Source: Thalassospira profundimaris (GTDB lineage: Bacteria > Pseudomonadota > Alphaproteobacteria > Rhodospirillales > Thalassospiraceae). Taken from it: 64,000 nt of DNA. Position 1 is the stretch's first letter, and each line of letters opens with the position of its first letter. Positions 51,954 through 61,134 of the stretch are shown here, piece after piece. The position numbers and the translations under genes were made by a program. Location: NCBI RefSeq assembly GCF_003326675.1, contig NZ_JPWF01000009.1, positions 159,907-223,906 on the forward strand. The letters run 5' to 3'. The notes under the pieces are model-generated. The model saw only the letters and a program-made list of their open reading frames with translations. It had not been told where the DNA came from and did not search any database.

Positions 51954-52415
51954 ATGGCCGGATGCGGCGTCTTGCAGCGTTATCTGAGTGTCGGCGAAGT
52001 CGCCAGCCGCAGTGGAATTACCGTTTCGGCCGTTCATTTTTATGAACGCAAGGGACTGATCAGTTCGATCCGTACGGATGGCAATCAACGCCGATTCCAT
52101 CGCGGAGTGTTGCGCAAACTTGCCATCATCAAGGTCGCACAGAAAACCGGCATTCCCCTGTCCGAGATCGGTGATGCGTTTGACAAGCTGCCGCCCAACA
52201 CAATTCCGACCGCCGGGGATTGGGAAAAACTGTCATCGCGCTGGCGTGATGATCTTAATGAACGCATCGAGCAACTGACGCGGCTCCGTGATCAACTGGG
52301 GCAATGTATTGGTTGTGGATGTCTGTCGATTTCCGACTGTCCACTTCGTAACCCGGCCGATGAACTTTCCGGTGATGGACCCGGAGCGCGCTTGCTGGAG
52401 CTGGAACACGAATAG
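51954..52415 (+). CDS. soxR: Redox-sensitive transcriptional activator SoxR
   Basis: A 153-residue MerR-family SoxR. Winged-helix N-terminus [39 protein letters not shown], dimerisation helix, and the [2Fe-2S] cysteine cluster [17 protein letters not shown] exactly as in SoxR. Oxidised clusters activate target promoters. It diverges from the FMN reductase-ABM operon and in this organism probably controls it directly, since no soxS is near. ATG 51954 ([12 protein letters not shown]) has GGGAG seven bases upstream; ATG 51927 is less likely. Confidence 0.94.
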   Translation: MAGCGVLQRYLSVGEVASRSGITVSAVHFYERKGLISSIRTDGNQRRFHRGVLRKLAIIKVAQKTGIPLSEIGDAFDKLPPNTIPTAGDWEKLSSRWRDDLNERIEQLTRLRDQLGQCIGCGCLSISDCPLRNPADELSGDGPGARLLELEHE

Positions 52416-52429
52416 GAACCTGGCAAAAA

Positions 52430-52453
52430 CACCCAATTGAGCAATTGAGGGTG
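52430..52453. terminator. Probable hairpin terminator between soxR and the HNH gene
   Basis: CACCC-AATTG pairs with CAATT-(GA)-GGGTG, about 10 bp with a 2-base bulge, between the convergent stops. Confidence 0.55.
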
Positions 52454-52464
52454 CGCTGTACGCA

Positions 52465-53211
52465 CTACGTCATGTCACGTTGTTCGCAATAGGTGGGACC
52501 TATATTGTCATCCAGAAATTTGTACCTCGGTATACGTCCGATGATGCGTTGCTGATTAATGGTTTTTACAAAGTTCTTGTGAGCAGGGAATAACCGTTCT
52601 GATTTTGCTTCATTACAGAGGGAGCAAAGGAAAACAAGGTTCGTGGCATCATATTTTGCAAGTTCAAGATAGTATAAGTAGTTGCCGTTTCCATAGGCAT
52701 CGACAGCATCGTCATCTTCGTCCTGATACCGTATGTCTTTGATGTCGAGGGTAAGGGCGTTTTTGACGATATTGGAGTCCTTGGCAATGGCTTTTATCTC
52801 TGCATAGCCGCCGTTCCAGTTGTTGCAGTCGAGAACTGTAACTGAAGAATAGATCGGCAGGCGAAGCGATGTGAAATTCAGCATCCGCTTCTTTTTTGCT
52901 TGTTGATCGTAAATCTCGGTGTTGAGATTTGCATCAAATGCCAGATCAGAGAACTTTTTGAATCCGGCATAGGTCACATCCCCCAAAACGATGTTGAGTG
53001 CCTTCTGAGGGAAAATGTGATCGGCTTGGGCAAAGGCGGTTGGAACAACGCGTTTACATGTCGGGCAAGTGAATACGTTTTCATCTTTGAAGCCAAAATT
53101 TCGATCGTCTTCAATATCAATGCCAAAACGCCACTTGTTAAACCATGCAGCCGTTTCAGGCGCCGGGAGTACAGGTTGTATCTTTTCACTGCTTTTCGAA
53201 AAAATAATCAC
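52465..53211 (-). CDS. HNH-type endonuclease-like protein
   Basis: A 248-residue protein with paired zinc cysteines and an HNH-like core: CPTC (C49/C52), then QADHIFPQ (D64-H65) and, after about 125 residues, NLVFLCSLCNEAKSE (N191, C196, C199, N200, K203). The C-x2-C, DH-x-x-P, N, C-x2-C-N order is that of zinc-stabilised HNH nucleases; H65 would be the general base. The long acidic insert (DEDDDAVDAYGNG) is unusual. Codon use and AT content are unlike neighbours, suggesting acquisition. GTG start 53211 has GGAGG seven bases upstream. It follows the proline-rich gene by 21 bases and is likely co-expressed with it. Possible toxin, defence or homing nuclease; unproven. Confidence 0.65.
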   Translation of the reverse strand: MIIFSKSSEKIQPVLPAPETAAWFNKWRFGIDIEDDRNFGFKDENVFTCPTCKRVVPTAFAQADHIFPQKALNIVLGDVTYAGFKKFSDLAFDANLNTEIYDQQAKKKRMLNFTSLRLPIYSSVTVLDCNNWNGGYAEIKAIAKDSNIVKNALTLDIKDIRYQDEDDDAVDAYGNGNYLYYLELAKYDATNLVFLCSLCNEAKSERLFPAHKNFVKTINQQRIIGRIPRYKFLDDNIGPTYCEQRDMT

Positions 53212-53232
53212 TTAGCGGCCTCCGGATGAGCA

Positions 53233-53541
53233 TTATTGGAATGGGCGACGATAGAGACGCCAATGTTCCAAGGGTTTATCAAATGGACCCAAACCAATGT
53301 TTGGAAGGCCGGGTTTGTGCTGCTGTGATGGAGGCTTGAGGGTTCTTTGCCATTCAAACTCCCATTCAGGTGAGGGTTCCGGCAGTTCCGGCGGTATGTC
53401 GGGGTTCTCCGGGTCAATCTCCTCAACTGTTTTGGTCGGCTCCCAATCCCCGGGAGGCATGCGTGAAATGATCTTCGGTTCAGCCGAGGGCCAGGCTCCG
53501 ACATAACCATCCCCGGATTGCGTATCGTCATTATCGGTCAT
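53233..53541 (-). CDS. Proline-rich acidic protein upstream of the HNH gene
   Basis: A 102-residue protein with no signal peptide: proline and acidic residues dominate the middle (EEIDPENPDIPPELPEPSPEW) and tryptophans are regularly spaced; probably disordered. Start ATG 53541 has GCAGG nine bases upstream; the frame is open to 53670. It immediately precedes the HNH gene on the same strand, so it could be an adaptor, inhibitor or immunity-type partner of the nuclease. Family unknown. Confidence 0.5.
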   Translation of the reverse strand: MTDNDDTQSGDGYVGAWPSAEPKIISRMPPGDWEPTKTVEEIDPENPDIPPELPEPSPEWEFEWQRTLKPPSQQHKPGLPNIGLGPFDKPLEHWRLYRRPFQ

Positions 53542-53716
53542 TGGAATGCCTGCTATTGTGACAGCATCTTGTCTGTAATGACGGATGAGGATGATGTTTG
53601 TGAACTCGAGGCGTGCTTCGATATGGCAGAATGCTTGACATTCCGCCGGTTCGCGTGTTGAAAGGCCCACAGATTGCGATGGCCCGGATCATTGGGCTGT
53701 CGATTGGAAAAGTTTG

Positions 53717-56569
53717 ATGCAGATTTCAACCCGAACCGGTCCCCGTATCCTTGCCATATTGGGGCCCACCAACACCGGCAAGACCCATCTGGCGATGGAA
53801 CGGATGTTGGCACATACGACCGGAATGATCGGGTTCCCGTTGCGTTTGCTCGCACGTGAAAACTATGACCGTGCGGTTGCCAAGGTCGGCAAGGGGGCGG
53901 TGGCACTGATCACCGGCGAAGAACGTATTCTTCCGAAAACGGCGCGCTATTTCCTGTGTACGGTCGAAGCCATGCCTGTTGCCAAACAGGTTGATTTTCT
54001 GGCGATTGACGAAATCCAGATGTGTGCGGACCCGGAACGTGGTCATGTCTTTACTGACCGGCTGCTGCATGCGCGCGGACGGTCCGAAACCATGTTCATG
54101 GGGGCGGAAACCATCCGTCCGGTGATCTGCAAGCTGGTCGATAATGTTGAATTTGACCGGCGCGAACGGTTTTCGACCCTGACCTATAACGGATCAAAGA
54201 AAATCCAGCGTCTTCCGGCCCAGTCGGCGGTGGTGACGTTTTCCGCGCAGGAAGTCTATGCGGTGGCCGAACTGGTGCGCCGTCAAAAAGGCGGGGCTGC
54301 GGTGGTTCTTGGCGCGCTAAGCCCGCGCACCCGTAATGCCCAGGTCGAAATGTTCCAGAATGGCGAGGTCGAACATCTGATTGCGACCGATGCCATCGGC
54401 ATGGGGCTTAACCTTGATCTTAACCATGTGGCCTTTGCCGCGATGACCAAGTTTGACGGCAAGTTCAATCGTGGTTTGACGGCGGCTGAAACCGCGCAGA
54501 TCGCCGGTCGTGCCGGTCGTCACATGAATGACGGGACATTCGGGGTTACAGGCAACCTGTCGGGGATTGATCCCGATATCATCGAACAGATCGAAGCACA
54601 CGAGTTCGAACCGCTTGCCAAAGTATTCTGGCGCAATGCGCGGCTGGACTTCCGGTCGGTGGATGCGTTGCAGAAATCCTTGCGTCGTCGATCTGATGAT
54701 CCGACGCTTATGCTGGCGCGCGAGCCGGTTGATGAAATCATGCTTGACCATCTGTCACATAACGAAGATGTCGCACGGATCGCATCAGCCCCGGATCGGG
54801 TGCAGTTATTGTGGGAAATCTGCCAGATTCCCGACTTCAGAAATATCCATACCGATGCCCATCCAAGGCTGCTAACATCTATCTATCGCTATCTTGCGAA
54901 ACCCGGAAGCAAACTGCCCGTCGACTGGTTAGGCGAACAAGTCTTGCGTCTGGATCGTTATGATGGTGATATCGACCAGTTGTCATCACGTTTGGCGGGT
55001 ATTCGCGTCTGGACATATGTATCGCACAAGCATCATTGGCTAGATGATGCTAATCATTGGCAGGAACGTACGCGGGTCATTGAGGATAAGCTCTCAGATG
55101 TGCTACATGAACGCCTGACCCAAAGGTTCGTTGACAGACGGACCTCGGTTTTATTGAAAAGTCTCAAGGACAAGTCTGAACTCATGTCTACCATCACTGC
55201 GAATGGTGAAGTACAGGTCGAAGGTGAATTTGTCGGCCGTCTTGATGGATTCCGTTTCATCCCTGATGAAACCGATGCTGCTTTCGAAGGCAAGGCAATT
55301 GCCAGTGCCGCACGTCGTGCGTTGACCGGCGAAATCGCCCAGCGCGTCAAACAACTTGAAACCGACGAAGACGATAAATTCGCGGTGAACGGGCAGCTTG
55401 ATGTCCTTTGGAACGGTGCGCAGGTTGGCGTGCTGAAAAAAGGTGACACGGTGTTGTCCCCTGAAGTTCAGGTGATCGACAGCGAGTTCTTTGACGGACC
55501 GACGCGTGAACGCGTTCGTACCCGCCTTCAGAATTTCGTCAACGCCCATATCGAAGCGCGCCTCAAGATGCTGACCCGCCTGCGCGATTGTCAGTTGTCC
55601 GGTCCGATTCGCGGTCTTCTGTTCCAGTTGAACGAAGGTCTGGGCTGTGTTCCGCGTTCGGAACTTGAAAGCCTGGTCAAAGACCTGTCTGACGAAGATC
55701 GCAAGGCACTTGCCAAACTTGGTGTGCGTCTTGGTGTTGAAACTGTCCACGTGCTTGATGCGCTGAAACCCGATCCGGTTGAGCTGCGCGGCATTCTGTG
55801 GGCGGTTGCCCGCGAACTTGATGCGCTTCCGGAATTGCCGCCGGCAGGCCGTACGTCGGTTCCGAATGATCGTGCAAATTCCAAGGGCTTCTACCTTGCG
55901 GCCGGTTACATGCCGGTTGGTCCGCTTGCCGCACGTGTGGATATGCTTGAACGTTTTGCAGCCCTTCTGCGTCAGAAGGCCCGTGAAAACGATGGCAAGG
56001 TGCGTCCTGATCCCGATCTGCTGTCGCTTCTTGGCTGCACGGTCGAGCAGGCCGAAGGCGTGTTTACCGCACTTGGCTGGCGTGCCGAGGTAACCAAGGT
56101 CAAGAAGTCCGAACTTCTTGCCAAGGAAGCCGAGAAAAAGGTTGAAGAACCCGCCAAGGGTGAGGCTGCTGATGCAGCAGTCGCGTCCGAGGAAGCATCG
56201 GTTGCCGAAAGCACCGATGCCGCAGCAGAAGCGCCGGCTGTCGAAGCCGAAGCTGTTGCCGCACAGGCCGAAGGCGAAGCAACCGAAACCGATGCCGATG
56301 GTGATGAACTGGTCGAAGTCAAATTCTTCGTCCGTGTTGATCGTCGCAAGCGCGGTGGTGCTGGTCGTGGCAAGCCGGGCGGTCCGCGTCAGGAAGCCCG
56401 TGGCAAAGGTGGCCCCAAAGGCAAGGGCGGTAACCGGCCGAACAATGGTGGCAAGGGTGGCCGTGGCGGCAAGCCGGGCGGTCGCGGCAATGCACCTGAA
56501 AAGAACAACCAGATCAACGAAGATTCGCCGTTTGCCAAGCTTAAGGAAATGCTTGCAGCCAAGGGCTGA
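53717..56569 (+). CDS. SUV3-like superfamily 2 RNA/DNA helicase with disordered basic tail
   Basis: A 950-residue helicase. Motif I GPTNTGKTHLA, motif II AIDEIQM (DEIQ), motif VI ETAQIAGRAGRHMNDG; the C-terminal half has SUV3-type helical repeats. From about 800 on it has an Ala/Glu-rich acidic stretch and then a Gly/Lys/Arg-rich tail (RGGAGRGKPGGPRQEARGK), which probably binds RNA. Alphaproteobacterial relatives are thought to unwind structured RNA. ATG 53717 has GGAAAAG upstream; a TTG one codon earlier is in frame. Codon use shifts locally around 54800-55200. Confidence 0.9.
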   Translation: MQISTRTGPRILAILGPTNTGKTHLAMERMLAHTTGMIGFPLRLLARENYDRAVAKVGKGAVALITGEERILPKTARYFLCTVEAMPVAKQVDFLAIDEIQMCADPERGHVFTDRLLHARGRSETMFMGAETIRPVICKLVDNVEFDRRERFSTLTYNGSKKIQRLPAQSAVVTFSAQEVYAVAELVRRQKGGAAVVLGALSPRTRNAQVEMFQNGEVEHLIATDAIGMGLNLDLNHVAFAAMTKFDGKFNRGLTAAETAQIAGRAGRHMNDGTFGVTGNLSGIDPDIIEQIEAHEFEPLAKVFWRNARLDFRSVDALQKSLRRRSDDPTLMLAREPVDEIMLDHLSHNEDVARIASAPDRVQLLWEICQIPDFRNIHTDAHPRLLTSIYRYLAKPGSKLPVDWLGEQVLRLDRYDGDIDQLSSRLAGIRVWTYVSHKHHWLDDANHWQERTRVIEDKLSDVLHERLTQRFVDRRTSVLLKSLKDKSELMSTITANGEVQVEGEFVGRLDGFRFIPDETDAAFEGKAIASAARRALTGEIAQRVKQLETDEDDKFAVNGQLDVLWNGAQVGVLKKGDTVLSPEVQVIDSEFFDGPTRERVRTRLQNFVNAHIEARLKMLTRLRDCQLSGPIRGLLFQLNEGLGCVPRSELESLVKDLSDEDRKALAKLGVRLGVETVHVLDALKPDPVELRGILWAVARELDALPELPPAGRTSVPNDRANSKGFYLAAGYMPVGPLAARVDMLERFAALLRQKARENDGKVRPDPDLLSLLGCTVEQAEGVFTALGWRAEVTKVKKSELLAKEAEKKVEEPAKGEAADAAVASEEASVAESTDAAAEAPAVEAEAVAAQAEGEATETDADGDELVEVKFFVRVDRRKRGGAGRGKPGGPRQEARGKGGPKGKGGNRPNNGGKGGRGGKPGGRGNAPEKNNQINEDSPFAKLKEMLAAKG

Positions 56570-56591
56570 TTGTTTCGAATATCTGCAAATG

Positions 56592-56617
56592 AACGGCGAT
56601 CCTTGCGGGTCGCCGTT
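56592..56617 (+). terminator. Short intrinsic hairpin after the helicase gene
   Basis: AACGGCGA pairs perfectly with TCGCCGTT over a 10-base loop; poor T tract, so read-through to the next gene is possible. Confidence 0.6.
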
Positions 56618-56665
56618 CTGCGTTCCATCTGTATATAAATCAATTCATTACAGGATCGGACTCTG

Positions 56666-57073
56666 GTGAAGGAACAATCGGAAAAGCTCAGGATTGATAA
56701 ATGGCTGTGGCATGCGCGGTTCTATAAGACCAGATCGCTTGCCAGCAAGGCCTGCCAGTCCGGGCATATTGTTCTGAATGGTCAGTCGGTTTCCAAGGCC
56801 AGTGTGACGGTTGTGGCCGGTGATCGGCTTCAGTTCTTTCTGGGGTCGCATCTGCGCGTTGTCGAAGTTGTCGCCCTGGGTGAGCGTCGCGGCCCGGCAC
56901 CGGAAGCCCAGGCCCTTTATGTTGACCATTCACCGCCGAGGATTCCGAAAAAGGAAGTTGCATCCGATATCCGAACGGCACCGGTTGCCGAACGCGATGC
57001 CGGTGCCGGACGTCCGACCAAGGCCGAGCGCAGAGCACTTGACCGTTTGCGTGGCGACGGGGAACTGGGATAG
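56666..57073 (+). CDS. hslR: S4-domain RNA-binding protein, Hsp15/HslR-like
   Basis: A 135-residue S4 protein: LRIDKWLWHARFYKTRSLASKACQSGHIVLNGQSVSKASVTVVAGDRL-like order is the S4 fold of heat-shock protein 15, which rescues nascent chains on free 50S subunits. A basic C-terminal extension (RPTKAERRALDRLRGDG) is common in alphaproteobacterial members. GTG start 56666 with AGGA upstream. Follows the helicase gene by 96 bases and may be partly co-transcribed with it. Confidence 0.86.
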   Translation: MKEQSEKLRIDKWLWHARFYKTRSLASKACQSGHIVLNGQSVSKASVTVVAGDRLQFFLGSHLRVVEVVALGERRGPAPEAQALYVDHSPPRIPKKEVASDIRTAPVAERDAGAGRPTKAERRALDRLRGDGELG

Positions 57074-57271
57074 GGTTTGTTAAGGTCCTTCTGATATTTC
57101 CTGATCAGCAAGACCAAAAGCCAGGATGGCAGAAAACAACAATCATCAGGTTGTAAATAGCGCACGAATTTCTTGCGCCGGGATTAATGATCCGTTATTG
57201 ATCCTATCTGATGGTATAATACACCTCCTTTGGGATGGTGTTTTCTGTATAATCTGGAGCATCTCCGTTTA

Positions 57272-58993
57272 ATGACACGTCGGCCGGGCTTGAATATCGG
57301 GACATTGTCGCATTTGCGCACAGGCCGCTTTGCCCTGTTGATTGCAGCACTTGTGATCAACCTGCTGTCGCTTGCGTTGCCTATTACCCTTCTTCAGGTC
57401 TATGACCGGGTATTGCCGCACAGCTCCATCCCGACCTTGACGCTTTTGATCCTTGGCGTTCTTTGCGCATTGTTGATCGAAGCGGTTTTGCGTCTTGGGC
57501 GCGCCTATGTGTCGTCGCTTTCTGCGGCCAAATTCGAACATGAAAGTTCGCAAAAGGCCGTTGGGCATTTGCTGTCGGCAAGTTTGATCGATTATGACAA
57601 AACCGCGCCGGGGCTGCATCTGCAGCGTCTTAACAGTCTGAACCTGCTTCGTGATTTCTATTCCGGGCAGGCAATCGGTGCGATTGTCGATCTGCCGTTT
57701 ATCGTACTGTTCTTGGCGCTGATTGGGATTATTGGCGGTGTTCTGGTCGTGGTGCCGGTTGGCATCCTTGTCGCCTTTTTAGTCACGGCAATGGTCCTGG
57801 GCGGGCAGTTGCGCAAGGCACTGGACAAACGCAGCCAGTCCGATGAACGCCGTTACAATTTCATCATCGAAACCCTGACCGGTATCCACACCATCAAATC
57901 AATGGCGATGGAAAACCTGATGGTGCGGCGTCATGAGCAGCTTCAGGAACAATGTTCCGGCGATGACCAGATTGCCGCGCGTTCTGCCCATGCGGCGGTC
58001 AATGCCAGTGCAACCTTTTCGATGCTGACCATGATCCTGGTGGCGGCGGTTGGCAGTGTGCTGGTGATCCAGGGGAACCTGACCGTGGGTGGGCTTGCGG
58101 CCTGCACCATGTTGTCGGGCCGTTCGATCCAGCCATTGCAGCGCGCCATGAGCCTGTGGACACAGTTCCAGAACATCCGCGTGGCCCGTCAACGCGTGAA
58201 TGAATTGTTTGAAATTCAGCCCGAGGACAAACCGGGCGCGGCAGATATGCCATTGCTGGATGGCAAGATCGAGTTGCGCGATCTTGGTTTTTCCCATGCC
58301 GATGGCAAAAAGATTTTTGATCGTCTTGATCTGGTGATTGAACCCGGTGAGTCCGTTGCGATCACCGGGGATAACGGTACGGGCAAAACCACGCTGCTTT
58401 GGTTGCTGATGGGGGCGTTGCGCCCTGATCACGGGCAAATCTTGCTTGATGGGAAAAATCCTCGGGATTACAGCGCAGAATCCACCCGTCGACAGATCGC
58501 CTATCTGCCGCAACATGGTGTGATGTTCAAGGGATCAATCCTTGAAAATATTACCGGTTTTCGCAAGGAAATCGGGATCGAACGGGTGGTCGAGATTTCC
58601 CGTCGTCTGGGGCTTGATGATATCGTCATGCGCATGCCCGAGGGTTATGACACCGAAGTGGGTGGGCAGGCGTCCGAAACGTTGCCGCGCGGGGTTAAGC
58701 AACGTATTGCTGTTGCACGTGCCCTGATCGACTATCCCCGGATTGTCCTGTTTGACGAAGCCAACAGCTCGCTTGATATGGCGGGGGACAACATCATGGC
58801 CAGTCTGATGCTGGAACTGAAAAAACACTGCACCCTTGTCATGGTATCGCATCGTCCGTCCCTGATTGCGCTGGCCAACAAGCAATACCGGATTGTCGAT
58901 CATCATCTTGTCCCGGTGTTAAAGCGCAGCAATACGCGTGTTACCCGTGCCGCGTCCGCCTTCAGCGTACCTGTTGAAACGGGGGCGGAATGA
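57272..58993 (+). CDS. Type I secretion ABC transporter (first of two)
   Basis: About 573 residues: six-helix exporter domain (about 20-320) plus ATPase. Walker A GDNGTGKTT (about 366-374), Q-loop AYLPQHGVMF, Walker B IVLFDEANSSLD with catalytic Glu, H-loop MVSHRPS. The signature is degenerate: TLPRGVKQR instead of LSGGQxQR (about 470-478). No C39 peptidase-like domain at the N-terminus. Its stop overlaps the start of the second ABC gene as ATGA, so the two are made together and probably form a heterodimer. I start at ATG 57272; an in-frame TTG at 57230 has no ribosome site. Confidence 0.88.
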   Translation: MTRRPGLNIGTLSHLRTGRFALLIAALVINLLSLALPITLLQVYDRVLPHSSIPTLTLLILGVLCALLIEAVLRLGRAYVSSLSAAKFEHESSQKAVGHLLSASLIDYDKTAPGLHLQRLNSLNLLRDFYSGQAIGAIVDLPFIVLFLALIGIIGGVLVVVPVGILVAFLVTAMVLGGQLRKALDKRSQSDERRYNFIIETLTGIHTIKSMAMENLMVRRHEQLQEQCSGDDQIAARSAHAAVNASATFSMLTMILVAAVGSVLVIQGNLTVGGLAACTMLSGRSIQPLQRAMSLWTQFQNIRVARQRVNELFEIQPEDKPGAADMPLLDGKIELRDLGFSHADGKKIFDRLDLVIEPGESVAITGDNGTGKTTLLWLLMGALRPDHGQILLDGKNPRDYSAESTRRQIAYLPQHGVMFKGSILENITGFRKEIGIERVVEISRRLGLDDIVMRMPEGYDTEVGGQASETLPRGVKQRIAVARALIDYPRIVLFDEANSSLDMAGDNIMASLMLELKKHCTLVMVSHRPSLIALANKQYRIVDHHLVPVLKRSNTRVTRAASAFSVPVETGAE

Positions 58994-61134
58994 TGCAGCA
59001 CCTTGAAAACATGAATTATGCACTTGGGTATCGGATGGGCTTGGCCAGCACCGAAGCCCAGTCGGATTTTGATGCATGTTTGTGGCCGCTGCTTCAGGCA
59101 CTTGGCTGGCGTGGGCTTCCGCGTCAGGTGGCCGAGGCCTTGCCACATATGGATAAGGCCCTTGATCTGACCGATTTCCGGAACGTGATGGCGCATCTGA
59201 ATTATCAGTCTCGCGAAATCGATACGACCTTTGATCAGATCGATGATCGCATGATGCCTTGTCTGTTTGTGCCCGATCACGGTACGGCTTTGATTGTGAT
59301 CCGTCCGGAAGACAAAGGCATTCGTGTCTTTGATGGCGGGACCGACCGCGAAATGGTCCTGCGGTCATCGGGCATAACCGGCAAGCTTTATCAGTTTACA
59401 ATGGCCGATCGCCGCGCCCGTTATTTCGAAGATGACAAGCGTGGCTGGTTTGGCGGTATTGCCGAACGTTTCTCGTCGCTTGGCTATCAGTTGTTGCTGA
59501 TGACTTTGATGTTGAACGTCATGGCGCTTGCGACCCCGATCTTTGTGATGGGTATCTATGACCGGGTGATTGGAACGCGATCAATCCCGATGCTGATCCA
59601 GTTTTCAATCGGGATTGGCATTATTCTGATCCTGAGCTGGATTTTACGTGCCTTGCGCAGTCAGATCGTCAGTCACTTTGGCGCCCGCCTTGATACGCTG
59701 GTCAGCGGTGCGATCTTCGAGCGGTTATTATCCCTGCCGCCTGCCTTTACCGAGCGCGCGCCGGTTGGTGTGCAGATTTCGCGTATCCGCGATTTCGAAA
59801 GTGTCCGCGAATTCTTTACCGGGCCGATGGCGCTTGTGATGCTGGAAATGCCTTTTGTGCCGATCTTCCTGATGGTGATGTTCTATCTTGGCGGCTGGCT
59901 GGCAATCATTCCGGTGGCATTGATCGGGGTCTTTTTGCTGATCGGGCTTGTGACGTTTCCTGTGGTGACGCGTCGTGTCGCCGAACTGGGCCGTCATGGC
60001 GCAAACCGTCAGGAGTTTCTGGTTGAAACCGTCGGCAAGATGTCGGTTCTGAAATATACCGCGTCGGAAAAGCGCTGGTTGTCACGGTTCCGCGAAATTT
60101 CGGCCGATACGGCCCATGCCGGTTTCCGGGTGTCGATGATCAATAACGTGATCAATACATCGGCCCAGATCTTGATGATCAGCGCCGGGGCGCTGGTTTT
60201 GGCGTTCGGGGCGGATCGGGTGATGAATGCGCAAATGAGTGTTGGTGCACTTGTCGCATCCATGATGCTGGCCTGGCGTATTCTTGGTCCGATCAATCAG
60301 GCGTTTCTTGGTTTGCCGCGCCTTGCGCAGTTGCGCGGTAGTGTACGCCAGATCAACCGTTTGATGAATTTGCAGCCCGAAGGTGATCTTGTGCCGCGTT
60401 CGGTTGAACAGCGCCGATTTGAAGGGGCGATCAGCTTCTCGCGTGTCAGCTTCCGCTATACATCGGATTCTGATCCTGCACTGGTCGGGGTGAATTTTGA
60501 TATCAAGCCGGGGCAGGTTGTTGCCGTGGTTGGGGCGAATGGGGCAGGGAAATCATCCCTGATCAAGCTGGTCGCCGGGATGTATCAACCCCAGGCGGGG
60601 GCAGTTCTGATTGATGGTGCTGATATCCGCCAGATGGATCCCCAAACCCTGCGCCAGGCAATTTCCTATGTGCCCCAGGATATTGAATTCTTCCGGGGTT
60701 CAATTGCGCAGAACCTGCGTCTGGCCAATCCGGTGGCATCGGCAGATGATCTTCGCATGGCCTGTATGTCGGCGGGTATCTTGCAGGAAGTCGAAGCCTT
60801 GCCGGACGGGTTTGATACCCGTGTCGGGGATCAGCATTCATCGCGTTTCTCGGCAAGTTTCCTGCAGCGGCTTGCACTTGCACGTGCCTTTGTTCGCGAA
60901 GCGCCGATTATTCTGTTTGACGAACCGACCAACGGCCTGGATCAGCGCGCGGATCGTGCGTTCCAGCATACCATCAACCGCCTGCGCGGTGGTTCGACCA
61001 TCTTTTTGATTACCCATCGGCCCAGTCACCTTGATCTGGCCGACCGCATACTTGTGCTTGAGGCCGGCCAGTTGCGCGGCGATGCACCGCCCGCCCGGAT
61101 CAAGCAACAGGTGATAGACGGAGGCTACCTATGA
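58990..61134 (+). CDS. Type I secretion ABC transporter (second of two, with N-terminal C39-like extension)
   Basis: A 714-residue ABC exporter. Residues 1-150 form an N-terminal extension like the degenerate C39 domains of LapB/HlyB-type exporters (no catalytic Cys-His evident), then a six-helix membrane domain (about 160-450) and an ATPase: Walker A GANGAGKSS (515-523), Q-loop SYVPQDIEFF, a degenerate signature RFSASFLQR (619-627), Walker B IILFDEPTNGLD, H-loop LITHRPS. The start and stop both overlap neighbours as ATGA, so the three genes are a tightly coupled operon. Confidence 0.9.
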   Translation: MMQHLENMNYALGYRMGLASTEAQSDFDACLWPLLQALGWRGLPRQVAEALPHMDKALDLTDFRNVMAHLNYQSREIDTTFDQIDDRMMPCLFVPDHGTALIVIRPEDKGIRVFDGGTDREMVLRSSGITGKLYQFTMADRRARYFEDDKRGWFGGIAERFSSLGYQLLLMTLMLNVMALATPIFVMGIYDRVIGTRSIPMLIQFSIGIGIILILSWILRALRSQIVSHFGARLDTLVSGAIFERLLSLPPAFTERAPVGVQISRIRDFESVREFFTGPMALVMLEMPFVPIFLMVMFYLGGWLAIIPVALIGVFLLIGLVTFPVVTRRVAELGRHGANRQEFLVETVGKMSVLKYTASEKRWLSRFREISADTAHAGFRVSMINNVINTSAQILMISAGALVLAFGADRVMNAQMSVGALVASMMLAWRILGPINQAFLGLPRLAQLRGSVRQINRLMNLQPEGDLVPRSVEQRRFEGAISFSRVSFRYTSDSDPALVGVNFDIKPGQVVAVVGANGAGKSSLIKLVAGMYQPQAGAVLIDGADIRQMDPQTLRQAISYVPQDIEFFRGSIAQNLRLANPVASADDLRMACMSAGILQEVEALPDGFDTRVGDQHSSRFSASFLQRLALARAFVREAPIILFDEPTNGLDQRADRAFQHTINRLRGGSTIFLITHRPSHLDLADRILVLEAGQLRGDAPPARIKQQVIDGGYL

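Noticed and set aside
53208..53531. A second 107-codon frame overlapping the proline-rich gene on the same strand
   Set aside because: Different frame, no ribosome site, ends inside the HNH start region; the proline-rich frame has the better start, spacing and composition bias.
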